A stretch of DNA of 64,000 nt from Atherix ibis (Eukaryota > Arthropoda > Insecta > Diptera > Athericidae), in NCBI GenBank assembly GCA_958298945.1, contig OY282606.1:71659622-71723621 (forward strand), in the 5' to 3' direction. Every line of letters starts with the position of its first letter. Within the stretch, counting starts at the first letter, position 1. Shown piece after piece: positions 15,201 to 23,812 of the stretch. The notes beneath the pieces were generated by a model that worked only from the letters and a program-made list of their open reading frames with translations, did no database searches and had not been told where the DNA came from. The position numbers and the translations under genes are program-made.

Positions 15201-18200
15201 CTAGATTCTTTGCTTGTGCAGCTTGATTTAGTGATGGTTTTTATGCGTGTTGAGTTCTCATAATGTTGGTTTTTAAAGTTGGATTTCTTGTGTTAAACAT
15301 ACCCCTCACATAAAAAAATTACTGAACGGTATGGAATATTTGAGCTACAACTGCAAAATTAAAATACAATCTATTTGGGCGATAAAACCGTCACAGTTTT
15401 GTGCACTTCCATAAGACAGTGAAGATTGTAAAGATAATGTTATTCACATTGGTAGTCGTTAAAATAAGCAGAAAATGCTTTCATGTTCTAGTTCTGATAT
15501 CCAGCTTGAAAATAAGCAGCGGAACAAGCAGTAACAACATTTCTAGCACCGCAGCCAAACAAGAAAACAAGCGTCTTGTAAAGCACATATTTAATTGCTA
15601 TTGTAACTCTAACGGAAGATGTTTTGGATGAAGCATATTTTTGGCCATTAATGTTTATGTTCAAACTTTAAATAAAATTTTATTATTGTCGAAAATATTT
15701 TCAAAAATTGCTCCTACGAGTATATGGAGGGAGAGCTGCTCTGCTACTGCAGTTGTTGTCGGGAAAATTTAATTGATATGCGAACCAATGAAGAATAAAA
15801 AATAAAATGTTCGATAATATTAAATTTATCATTATGGATTAATTTTTAAGAAAAAAACTATAATAAAGTAATGCCTGGAAATAAGAATTTGCGATTCCTT
15901 TCAATAACTAGCACAAAATAGATATTTTTGTAATATTTATAAGATATTTTTTTTTTTAAGTTATCCAAATAAAATTTAATAAAATTATGTTTTTTTATAG
16001 GTTTTTATACCGAAACGATACCTTTGGCAGGTATAAAAATTATTTTATAAGCTTACCGTATGTACTGAAGTGGGATCCCTGAGCCAACAATTGTACATTT
16101 CCTCAACATAATTTGAGCTCGCTCCATTGAGGAAAGGTTCGGCTGCTGCGGCTGAACTGTAGGTTTTTATACATGATCCGGCCAAGATTTCTTTTGTTAA
16201 CTGGAATTATAAAAAAAAACAACAGTGTTATATTAAATACGAAGTATAACTTAAAAATAACTCCAATATATGTGTAGGAATGTGAAAATAAAAATTAGAA
16301 AAATATTAACATGCATTAAAAACAATAGTTTGAGTTGAATTTAAGAGTTTAATGAAGCGAATTTAAGAGATATTAAAAACTTAATCAAAGAGGTGTCTAC
16401 CAATGAAAAAAGATTGAAAAATTTAGGTATACGAAAGAATTAAGGAAAAGGACACGCTAAGACAGAACATAGAAGAAAAGGAAATAGTCAACAGAACTGA
16501 AGGAAAAAGGGAGACAAATGAGAGTGAGGCAGGTTGGGGATTTCTAAAAGAGATAGAATGGATAATAAGAAGGAAAAAAGAAGAAGAAAGAAAAAATAAG
16601 AAAAAGAGATGAACAGAATAGTAGAAACGCATTGAAGAAGTTAGGAAAGGACAACTAGGCGGCTGATAAGACTCACAGGGAAGAGCGTAGAAGGAGAACC
16701 AGAAAGAAATATCAAGGTACGACAAGAAGGAGAAGACCAATAATGGTAAGATGATACTTAGGCGGAATAAAGAAGACATATCGGAAAAACAATAAACAAG
16801 AGGAAAGAATAAATAAAAAAAATTAATAGAAAGGGTTTTTCTATAAGAGTGAGGGTTTTTTTTGTTGAAATAAAACAAAAAAGAAATGTGGCAGAGTAAA
16901 ATTTATTATTTTATATTGAAGTATAATCAATGCAATTATGTTCTGAACATAACATAAGTCAAATGGCCGCCTCTGCTACGTTTACAGAACCAAATACGAT
17001 GGTTCCAATTTTAAAACCACCTTGTGCAATAATTCCGGCCTTATTACATGTATTTGGCTTTCAATATTCCGTTTTAATGCATCAATGGTTGTTGGTTTAT
17101 TTACAGAGACCATTATAACCACACAAAAAGAAGTTCACAAGGGATAAATCACGACTTCGCGGAGGCCATTGCATATCGGTATTTCTTGAAATTATCGGCT
17201 CGCGAAACTTTTCCCGCAATAAATCGATTGTGGCATGGGCTGTGTGGCATGTAGCATTATTTTGTTGAAACCATATATTCGCTAAATCAATATTTTCCTA
17301 TTCAGGACACTAACAGTTCATTATCATGGTTGTACCTTTGACATTAAGGGTAACTCCTTCCTCATTTGGAAAAAAATAATAAGGGTCGATGATGCCACCA
17401 TGTCATAAGCCACACGAAACGGTCACTTTTTTAGAATGAATAGGTTGCTCGCCAATAATTTGTGAATTGGCTTTAATCCAGCACCGACAATTTCGTTTAT
17501 TCACGGATCCAGAGAGATGAAAATGCGCCTCATCTGAGATGATTTTCTTGAAAAAATCAGCATCATTTTCAAGAGCAAAATCAGAAGATTCACGGCATTT
17601 CCGATGGTCCAACGGCTTCAATTCTTGTGTGGTACGAATTTTTGTAAGGATGTAAGCCCAAATCCAACCGTAAAATATGCTATGTTGTTGTGGCAGACAG
17701 TACCAAATTTTGAGAATGCCTTGAAATTGACAAATTTGAGTCTTCATCAACACTTGTCTAACATTCTCGGCATTTCGATCGGATATTTGTCTTACAGGCA
17801 CGCGTAAATTGTGTAAAAAAAGATTGCGTTAAAAATTTTTCACAGTTCGACGAATAGTCAGAACCCTAGGCCGATTGTAACGACCATAAATTGGAAGAAG
17901 TGCACGATAAGTTGCAATAAAAGAAAGATTATTTTCATTAAAAAATTGGATATTCAGGCGTTGTTGAAGTGTCTATCTTTCCATGCATAAATTGTAAACC
18001 TTACTAAATACAACTGACAGTAGCAAAAGATTTTGAAATTTCAAATATGGTCACATGGTCCAGTTGAAAACATATGACACCGTAAAATAGAAAAATCTCG
18101 AAACTTTTCCATTTTTCTTTTCAAATAATAAAAGCTTGATATTATGCCAGCTAACGCTGCTCAGCAATTTTTTTCTTAGCGAAGATTTATATTCAAAATT

Positions 18201-20585
18201 GTTTAAGCCAATAAAAAGTCAGTTATACTGCGAATTTAAAATTTCTAGGAATGAGGAACAAATAATTTGGTTCAAAATTATTTTGTCATGTACGTCAGAA
18301 ATTGACCTAAATATTTAGCGGTTTTCTCTCCAAAAACTTAGATTATCCCTAACTTATGTTTGGTCAATTTGCGCATATAGTGACATCAACTTTTATCGTT
18401 GTTCAACTTAATGTGACCTAAACCTGAGAAATTAAATTCTACATTAAAAAATTTGTTTGATGACGGGATTTTTGAAGAAATGCGAATTGAATTTTAATCT
18501 ATGCCAATTGATTGACGAAAAACAAAATGTTGTAAATTAAAAAATGTAGTATTCATAATATATTTGCTATTATTTTATAGGTCAAACAATAGACACACCT
18601 CTTTATCATGAATGTCAAAATAATAACCTAATTTCTATTATCCGAATCCTATCAAAACGAATATAAACTATTTTAACTTATTTATTAATTAATTATGTGG
18701 AATTCCATTAACTCTTTTACGATATATAAAAAAATATGAAAATATTTAGATAAGAAATAAAAGGTAATACGATAAAAACGTCATTAAATGTAGGCTAGAT
18801 AAGAAAATTAAATGGTAACTCGTAAATGTAAGCAAAATGAAATATTTCGTATTTAAGCAACTATATTATTATTGCTGCTACTATTATTGAATGTGGTAAA
18901 TAAGTATTTAAAGGTAATGCAAGCAATTTGTACATAAAACAATGTTGAATTAATAAAATTTTTACCCAGAAAATGCTTACTTGTAAGGCTTGGCTTGGTG
19001 AATAATACTGGTTGTAATTTATAATATAATGAAATATGATAATTAAAATTACACCAATTTTTTTTCTTTTATATTTAAGTGTATCTTCTGATTATATATT
19101 TTAGTATAATTACTATTATCGTGATTTACTATTATGTTGTCTAAGTTTAGGTGAACTTATTTAAGTTAAGGTGAAAACACCAGAAATTTTTATTTAGCCT
19201 TTGCTGGCTATGGTCAGATAGATTTATTGATGTCTAAAACATCTAAACATGCGCTCTTAAATATTACCGTATTTTTCGTGAACTACTACTCTCCAATAGA
19301 TGGCGCTGTTCTTAAATTGACTACTTATTGTTATCGTACTTTTTCAACGGAAATATTAGTTATTAACATGAATTTTAGTAAGATTTTAATTTTGATTTAG
19401 ATTAGTTTTGACTTATACTGACTATGGCAGCCAATAGCACCTTATTTTCGTCAATTCAAAATATTTAAATAATAAAAATGAAATAACTTTTACACAAAAT
19501 CTTCTTAGCCATGCCAGTTATGTATCCTTTGGAATTTTTTGGAGCGATTTTTTTTTTTAAAGTATTTCGATTCTAACAAGTGGAACGACTATGTTTATGA
19601 CTATTCAATAATGAAATTACAGAGTAATGATAACTGTCGTTTTTTCGATAATATTTTACTCAATAGCCTATAGTAAGCAGGATATTAATTTGTATGGATG
19701 TGGCAGATCTTGATCGGTAAATTTATAGTAGCAGAAAAAATAAGCTACCTCAGTCAACATAGCATAAAATACTAGTAAATATACAAAGACAGGTCTTTTA
19801 ATTCGATGAGTATCAGGATGATGAAATGACATTATTTATAGCAAATTTCACCTTTACAGAGTTATTGGGCTCATAGTTATTTTTTTATATTATTTACTAT
19901 CGAATAAATTTCGTATACAAATTTCACATCATTGAATCTTGTACTACACTTTTAAAATAAGAAAGATGAAAATTCATTGAAGAAGTTAAAAACTCAGAAT
20001 AAGAAAATATCTTTTCGTATAGTTAAAGGTGAAAAGTCGTATATTAACTGTTATAAGTTTTAATCGACGGCAAAATATTCTATGTTATTTCTTGGCAAAT
20101 TTGGGTGTTATCCAATTAAATGTGGCGTAATATATTCGCTACTTTCGAGGTTTCTATTCGAACAAATATTTCATGGCCAAATTTAATTGAATGTGACATT
20201 GAAGTCATTTTGCTAAGTTTTGCTTGTACAAAAATCTTCCCTTTTATTTTTATTTTTCTTTAGAAATCAATTGAGTTTTTTTTATTTAGTTACCAAAAAA
20301 AGAACAAATAAATAATTTATCGTATTTTTGTTTCTCACAAAAATTCAACAGTAACCGACAAGGATACTCATCGAATATTCTATAATTTTTGATTCGAATT
20401 GCTATTTATTAAATTAACCTTCTAAATTTAAAAACTCCTAATACAATAGTTAAATAATAATTTGTGTGTACAAAAATTTGTTGTCTTACCTTCTTTTTTG
20501 GTGCAGCTCGTAATAGCCATGTTGCAAAATTTTGATGACCCAATGGCAATAATGAGAGAGCAAATGCTGTATTTGCTCGATGCAT
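82..20585 (-). CDS. Ogdh: 2-oxoglutarate dehydrogenase E1, mitochondrial (5' part, spliced, incomplete)
   Basis: E1 subunit of the mitochondrial 2-oxoglutarate dehydrogenase complex: it decarboxylates 2-oxoglutarate with thiamine diphosphate in the TCA cycle. Seen directly: exons at 20585-20490, 16200-16057, 14627-14442, then either 7656-7524 or 4351-4249, then 433-355 and 258-82. All have GT-AG borders and matching phases (0,0,0,0-to-1,1-to-2,2-to-2). The joined reading gives about 260-270 residues: a presequence, the E1 N-terminal segment around [18 protein letters not shown] and SWDAYFRGN, the RGH..DPLGI region, [10 protein letters not shown], and [20 protein letters not shown]. This is the order known for OGDH (human about 1,020 residues). 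The thiamine-binding core lies beyond base 1. No frameshift or internal stop is present, so the gene looks functional. Its introns carry several dead transposons. Confidence 0.96.
355..433 (-). CDS. Ogdh: Ogdh exon 5
   Basis: 79 bp, phase 1 in (after CCTCAG) and phase 2 out (before GTATTT). It completes Gly from either alternative exon and reads [20 protein letters not shown] then AALSLR. The KLP.TTFIGG motif is diagnostic of OGDH. Skipping both alternative exons would join exon 3 (phase 0) to this exon out of frame, so one of 4a and 4b is obligatory. Confidence 0.95.
434..1835. other. Ogdh intron 5 sequence (part), AT-rich
   Basis: Intron between exons 4b and 5. Very AT-rich with many A and T runs. 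I see no open frame, terminal repeat or RNA-like structure. Confidence 0.8.
1836..2990 (+). mobile_element. mariner relic, TTGGGTTGTTCGG family, 5' end lost
   Basis: A mariner (DD34D Tc1/mariner superfamily) copy in an Ogdh intron, antisense to the gene. Leader-like sequence starts near 1836. The transposase starts at ATG 1925 ([20 protein letters not shown]...) with the first helix-turn-helix up to [11 protein letters not shown], then stop TAA at 2096. It resumes in another frame with [20 protein letters not shown] and [10 protein letters not shown], then [15 protein letters not shown] sequence, [22 protein letters not shown]-like sequence, and PPYSPDLAP near 2697-2715. The right terminal repeat (ends CCGGACAACCCAA at 2990) is followed by TA. 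No left terminal repeat is found. Several frameshifts and stops: inactive. The same family recurs at 11455, 27777 and 57171. Confidence 0.9.
2991..4248. other. Ogdh intron 5 sequence; GC-richer patch then AT-rich
   Basis: The first 250 bases after the mariner (about 3000-3250) are clearly less AT-rich than the surroundings and contain related short phrases such as GTCGGTTAAAGTCG and AAATAAAGTCGGGAAG. They could be an unrecognised repeat remnant, but no open frame or terminal repeat is visible. The rest is plain AT-rich intron. Confidence 0.5.
4249..4351 (-). CDS. Ogdh: Ogdh exon 4b (alternative, mutually exclusive)
   Basis: 103 bp: enters in phase 0 after ACAATAATATAG, leaves in phase 1 before GTAAGT. 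It encodes [20 protein letters not shown] then [14 protein letters not shown] plus the first base of Gly. This is the version closer to the general animal OGDH sequence. NMADTPDNS occupies the place of the vertebrate calcium-binding segment (DADLDSS), though spacing and residues differ. If 4a and 4b were both included, the joint would read GAT TCG CGG ACA TAA, a stop after four codons. Confidence 0.92.
5244..6053 (+). mobile_element. DD41D (rosa-type) Tc1/mariner relic
   Basis: The left terminal repeat resembles the family (GGGTTTTTTCAATAGGGGTG at 5244) and the right end reads CATATCACTCTTATTAGAAA (6028-6047). The coding start resembles MERYAPQQRL (ATGGAAACATACACGCCTCA at 5340), then a large deletion. 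Remains of the catalytic half follow: GSVTVWCGL-like reading near 5540-5560, [20 protein letters not shown] near 5600-5660, and [20 protein letters not shown] near 5690-5750. It lies between the two alternative Ogdh exons, antisense to the gene. Many stops; dead. Confidence 0.82.
6054..7523. other. Ogdh intron between alternative exons, AT-rich
   Basis: Apart from the small tandem repeat at 6199-6294, the stretch is AT-rich intron. Short open frames near 6837-7227 have no recognisable domain and biased A/T composition; I do not call them genes. Confidence 0.7.
6199..6294 (+). repeat. Three imperfect 32-33 bp tandem units
   Basis: Three consecutive units share the core GATCGCCATTTT or AACGCCATTTT preceded by GT.ATTTG: cores at 6211-6222, about 6243-6254 and 6277-6288. 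A weaker fourth (TTACCATTTTGAAAA) lies near 6401-6415. No coding meaning is apparent. Located in the intron between alternative Ogdh exons 4a and 4b. Confidence 0.6.
7524..7656 (-). CDS. Ogdh: Ogdh exon 4a (alternative, mutually exclusive)
   Basis: 133 bp: enters in phase 0 after TTGTTAG, leaves in phase 1 before GTAATT. It encodes [20 protein letters not shown] then [20 protein letters not shown] and FFNT plus the first base of Gly. The (S/I)RGH....DPLGI core matches OGDH, but the second half is unlike that of exon 4b and is ten residues longer. Exon 4b (4249-4351) has the same start and end phases, so only one can be used. In vertebrate OGDH, alternative exons at this position alter a calcium-responsive motif; whether this applies here is inference. 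Confidence 0.9.
8210..9700 (+). mobile_element. RTE-like LINE relic (reverse transcriptase pseudogene)
   Basis: GC-richer block in Ogdh intron 3, antisense to the gene. Pieced from several frames, it shows an RTE/Bov-B-like reverse transcriptase: KYGDDTL near 8470, [20 protein letters not shown] near 8575-8635, [17 protein letters not shown] near 8645-8700, a [16 protein letters not shown] piece near 8770-8810, [13 protein letters not shown] near 9000-9040, then [11 protein letters not shown] near 9077-9110 (the catalytic YADD, here HADD), and [14 protein letters not shown] near 9302-9345. The C-terminal part reads [20 protein letters not shown] near 9600-9660. There are many stops and frameshifts. 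A second piece of the same family is at 27230-27650. Confidence 0.85.
9701..11454. other. Ogdh intron 3 sequence, no feature seen
   Basis: AT-rich intronic sequence. An open frame near 9894-10088 lacks any recognisable domain. An ATT microsatellite lies near 11241-11257. Confidence 0.7.
11455..12190 (+). mobile_element. Internally deleted mariner with both terminal repeats (TTGGGTTGTTCGG family)
   Basis: 736 bp flanked by TA on both sides (11453-11454 and 12191-12192). Left end TTGGGTTGTTCGGAAAGTAA; right end its inverse. Only transposase fragments remain: [37 protein letters not shown] helix-turn-helix, then a jump to [16 protein letters not shown] sequence, [20 protein letters not shown], and the tail [20 protein letters not shown]...[19 protein letters not shown]. 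The 5' joint, where the terminal repeat runs straight into TTTGCTGATGAAGAC, is identical to that of the copy at 57171-57793. Non-autonomous and dead. It sits in Ogdh intron 3. Confidence 0.93.
12191..14441. other. Ogdh intron 3 sequence near exon 3
   Basis: AT-rich, with a short AT-dinucleotide tract near 13270-13292. No gene or transposon signature recognised. Confidence 0.75.
14442..14627 (-). CDS. Ogdh: Ogdh exon 3
   Basis: 186 bp, 62 codons, phase 0 to phase 0, acceptor TTTTCCAG, donor GTAAGA. It begins [20 protein letters not shown] and ends [21 protein letters not shown] (end of exon 2) joined to SWDAYF gives the family signature, and DHL.VQ.IIR.YQ precedes the RGH motif in all OGDH proteins. 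Because it ends exactly on a codon boundary, it can join to either of the two downstream alternative exons. Confidence 0.95.
14628..16056. other. Ogdh intron 2 sequence
   Basis: AT-rich intron. A patch near 15490-15620 is richer in GC and reads as a short open frame with [20 protein letters not shown], but I recognise no domain. Confidence 0.65.
16057..16200 (-). CDS. Ogdh: Ogdh exon 2 (E1 N-terminal segment)
   Basis: 144 bp, 48 codons, phase 0 at both ends, with acceptor TTCCAG and donor GTAAGC. It reads [20 protein letters not shown] then [20 protein letters not shown] and RDPTSVHT. The EPF.NG....YVE.MY..WL.DP.SVH pattern is the conserved N-terminal segment of eukaryotic OGDH, known to contact the other subunits of the complex. 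The serine/alanine stretch just before it is the likely presequence cleavage region. A long polypyrimidine stretch on this strand (16830-16429) lies 230-630 nt upstream of the acceptor. Confidence 0.95.
16429..16830 (+). other. Purine-rich tract in Ogdh intron 1
   Basis: About 400 bases dominated by A and G (repeated GAAGAAG, GGAAAAA, AGAAAG). On the gene strand this is a long polypyrimidine tract. A 151-codon open frame on the minus strand is only the Ser/Phe/Leu-rich reading of that tract and is not a gene. The plus strand is open for about 60 codons, rich in Glu, Lys and Arg, and might be a decayed coding remnant. The tract ends at the DD41D insertion. Confidence 0.7.
16831..18096 (-). mobile_element. 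Near full-length DD41D (rosa-type) element, pseudogene
   Basis: 1,266 bp, the longest copy of this family here. The end at 16831 reads GGGTTTTTCTATAAGAGTGA; the other end (about 18070-18096) is a decayed inverse. On the minus strand the transposase begins near 17985 (MER, then stop [23 protein letters not shown]). It passes the [20 protein letters not shown] segment and the first catalytic aspartate in [20 protein letters not shown], then KVTVSCGL. The [10 protein letters not shown], second-aspartate ([18 protein letters not shown]) and [24 protein letters not shown] parts lie at 17400-17100 with frame changes. Lies in Ogdh intron 1, same orientation as the gene. Confidence 0.88.
18097..20489. 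other. Ogdh intron 1 sequence
   Basis: AT-rich intron without recognisable elements. A copy of the CAATAGATGGCGCT motif is at about 19302-19315. Confidence 0.75.
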
Positions 20586-20602
20586 TTTCTTAATTAATTA
20601 AT
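20490..20602 (-). CDS. Ogdh: Ogdh first coding exon (start codon, mitochondrial presequence)
   Basis: The exon follows a good acceptor (pyrimidine tract then TTTTTCCAG) at 20603-20610. It has 17 nt of 5' untranslated sequence, then ATG at 20585, and ends in phase 0 at 20490 before GTAAGA. It encodes 32 residues, [20 protein letters not shown]... ending KKK. The N-terminus is hydrophobic and basic with no acidic residue, as expected of a mitochondrial targeting presequence. An in-frame TAA lies within the 17-nt leader, so the start is secure. The acceptor implies at least one more non-coding exon upstream (above 20602), together with the promoter; I could not place either. Confidence 0.93.
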
Positions 20603-21325
20603 CTGGAAAAATGTAGAAAAGAAAAATTTATTATTATTTGATGAACAGAAATCTTTGCTAATATTCAAGATATGAAATTGTATAAGACATTAAACATGGG
20701 AAACAAATTAAGAACACTTATTTTGCTAGTTAGAACACATTTAGAAATAGCAAAACGGATCATGTTAGCTTTTTTTTTAACAATTAAAATAGTGCGAATT
20801 GGTGACTAAGTAAATTTATTTTTAATAACATATTAACATGTCAGAATAAAAGTGGTATTTATTATTTTATGGACATTAGTTTAATATCAATAGTATTTGT
20901 TATTAATAACCGACGTAGTTAGATTGCCCAATAGACAAGACAGTATCTAACGCTTAGTTGTGCAGCTTACTACTTACTACTGTACTCTACTACTGTATAC
21001 TACTGTATACTAGTATATATTCTGCTTTAGTTGTAATTAATTATTTTTATATTTTTATTGTAAAATATTGTCGCCAAAGAATATATACGCTGTGCAATTG
21101 GTTTTTTAGACTAAAATATCCTATTTTGCTGCTTAAAATTATTCTCAATTCAATAAAATATATACACATAATTATTATACAAAATGAAAAATTGCTTAGT
21201 TAAGGTATTTACGGAATAGAAGCGTGCCTTAGATTTTTTTATATTAAGAAAGAAAGTTCACTTTTTTTCAATATTAGAGTACTGTTCTTTAAACTCTTTC
21301 ATTGATTGTTTGCAAAATGATCATT
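20603..21325. other. Upstream of Ogdh first coding exon
   Basis: AT-rich. It probably belongs to the intron between a non-coding first exon and the first coding exon of Ogdh. A (TACTG/TATAC) simple repeat is at 20966-21010. No promoter or first exon could be placed. Confidence 0.5.
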
Positions 21326-22622
21326 TAATTACATATATTTTTAATAGTATCCTGCGCACAACCTATTTTCGTTTATTCTGAAAATTTACTGTCATTAAAA
21401 TAATTCCTAAACCAAATAAACCCATTAATTCTTCTTCCTCCTATAGACCTATCAGCCTCTTACCAATCGTTGGTAAGATTTTTGAAAAACTCCTATTAAA
21501 ACGACTATACCCAGTTCTAGTTAATGAAAAAAATATTCCTGATCACCAATTTGGCTTACGATCTGAACATTCCACTATCCAGCAATGCCATCGGATTATT
21601 GATCACATTGCACCCTCTCTTGAGAGGAAAGATTATTGCCAAGGAGTATTTTAAATATCACCCAAGCTTTTGATCGTGTCATCATTGACTGCTCTGGAAA
21701 ATCAAGAGCTTTCTTACTTCAAATACTACCTTATCATATATTCATATCTCTCGCAACGATATTTCCAAGTTGCAATTAACTCAGAATCCTCGCAAATATA
21801 TCCCATTCTAGCCGGAGTCCCACAAGGCAGCATTCTTGGTCCCATTTTATATAATATTTATACCCATGATATCCCAGCAGATCCTAATACTATCATTGCT
21901 ACATATGCAGACGATATGGCCATACTTGCTACCCATACAAATCCTGACATAGCTTCCAACAACTTGCAATTCCATATCCACAACCTTCAATCCTGGTTTA
22001 AGAGATAGAGAGTGAGGGTAAATGAACAAAAGAGTGCTCACATTACTTTCACACTTCCTCAAGGAAAACTCACCCCTTTATACCTTAATAACAACATGAT
22101 TCCACAATATGATAAAGTACGTTATATGGGACTTTACATGGACAAGATATTAACATGAAACCCACATACTAGATTAAAAAGAGTTGAAGCTAACAGAGAT
22201 ATCTACAACTTCTTCGACTACTTGACAAACGCTCGAAACTAACAATCAAAAGTAAACTTCTAATCTACAATACAATTATTAAACCTATTTGGACATATGG
22301 AATTGAACTTTGGGGTTCAACTATCGCATCGAGGCCTTACAATCCAAGACCCTCCGTAAAATTGTTGATGCCCTCTTTACGTCCGTTTATCCTGTCATCA
22401 TAATCCACTTGTGAGAGAATTGTCCTGTACTGTCCTCCCCGGAAACACTCATCGGAGACTTAAGAGACAATGGCCTAGAGATTTTTTAGAGGAATCTAAC
22501 TTCCGTTAGTTGGAGAAACGCCGATGGGTGTTTTACTCCAACTTCATGATGCACAATATTGTAAATTAAAATGTTATTTAAATCTGCTTGTTACAATACA
22601 ATTGTAGTAGCAGACAAAAAAA
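21326..22622 (+). mobile_element. Jockey-like LINE, 5'-truncated, poly(A) tail (copy 1)
   Basis: Reverse transcriptase remnant of a Jockey-type non-LTR retrotransposon, truncated at its 5' end. Readable blocks in order: LITYIFNSILRTTYF, IIPKPNKPINSSSSYRPISL then LPIVGKIFEKLLLKRLYPVL, HQFGLRSEHSTIQQCHRIID, GVPQGSILGPILYNIYTHDI (about 21811-21870), TYADDMAILATH (about 21900-21935, catalytic YADD intact), DKVRYMGLYMDK and an IKPIWTYGIELWGST-like stretch. Stops (for example after SWFKR) and frameshifts make it a pseudogene. The 3' end reads ACAATACAATTGTAGTAGCA then GACAAAAAAAA, a poly(A)-like tail. Copy 2 at 46040-47519 shares the same 3' end. Confidence 0.92.
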
Positions 22623-22770
22623 AATGTTTACTCAACTAGTATTTAGTCATATTTAATGAGTTCTTCACCTCGAACAGAAATTTGTTATTATTTTTTTCAA
22701 TAAAGTTTTATATTTCTACTCAAAAATTATTGCTTGATTATTTAAATACAACGAATATGCTTCTTTTTTT

Positions 22771-22942
22771 GGATCCTTATAAATTCCTTTTAAAAAGTAA
22801 CATAAAAATTCCTTTTTGGGAACAATTAATATATTTTTATTTCTCAGGAAAGATTAAAACCTTATAAATTCCTTTTAGATCCTTATAAATTCCTCTTTGG
22901 GAACAATTAATGTATTTTAATTTCTCAGGAAAGATTAAAACC
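22771..22942 (+). repeat. Direct tandem duplication
   Basis: Unit 1 (22771-22861) and unit 2 (22877-22942) both start with GATCCTTATAAATTCCT, share TTTGGGAACAATTAAT and end TTTCTCAGGAAAGATTAAAA CC. Unit 1 carries about 25 extra bases. A third partial start (TTATAAATTCCTTTT) lies between them. Confidence 0.85.
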
Positions 22943-23812
22943 ATTAATAAAATAAACGTGAATTAAAAATATATTTGTGATACTTTGTTCGAAATGATTT
23001 CTCTACTTTTTATACAATATTTCTCCTTTTTAGGATAACATTAAATAAAACCATCTATACTTTTAACGTAGCAAATACACAAATTTTTGGCGGAAAAAAA
23101 TTTCACTGTAATAAGTTTAATAATATAATTATTGTAAGTTTTATAATAAATTTGTTATTATTATTATTGTGTTGAGATTGTATAAGACCAAGACAGGAAA
23201 AGCAGCTAAGAACAGGATCCTTTTTCATTTATTAGATACTATGCCTTATAAAAATTATAAGGCATAGCTTCTGGTATGAGAACGTATACCATAAAATAGC
23301 ATTTCATAAATAACAAAATAACTCTTTAAACTCTTCTAACTAATAACGCAATTTGCTCTAATTTTGTGTATAACTTTCTAATTTGAATATACTTTTATCA
23401 GCATTATATTAAATGCCGGTTAAATTATTATCAAACCAAAACAAATTTTCAACGAAAAATATGGGCACCTGCAGAAGGTTGAATGCCCGCGCTTCCAATA
23501 AAAATTGTGGAAAATGGCCTCAGTAATTTGGATGGAATTTTATAAGCTCATTAAATGAATCAACAAAATATTATTATAAAATAAAATTTAACGGAAATTA
23601 ATTAAAATTGTTCATTTATTTCCTACAATAATGCAAATAATTATTGACATATTGAAAAACAATGAATTTTTTGTTTGAAACAAAGCTCAATTGATGGTGT
23701 TACAAAATATAGATACAGTTTTCAAGTACGTAAGCCACTAATTAGTGAACAGACCTCAGGTTTAGAGAAATGGAAAAGACGTACTTATAGGAGGTGCAGT
23801 AATATTATATTA
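22943..23812. other. Intergenic AT-rich spacer
   Basis: Only the small hairpin at 23239-23267 stands out. A 66-codon open frame at 23675-23875 overlaps the start of the LINE block and has no domain. Confidence 0.7.
23239..23267. repeat. Short perfect hairpin (13-bp arms, 3-nt loop)
   Basis: CTATGCCTTATAA (23239-23251) and its exact inverse TTATAAGGCATAG (23255-23267) are separated by AAA. Confidence 0.85.

Noticed and set aside
15401..15631. 76-codon frame with Ser/Asn-rich stretch in Ogdh intron 2
   Set aside because: No match to a known family and within a host intron; composition alone is not evidence.
16423..16878. 151-codon open frame on the minus strand
   Set aside because: It is the antisense reading of a purine tract, nearly all Ser, Phe, Leu and Pro, with no domain, and lies in an Ogdh intron beside a transposon.
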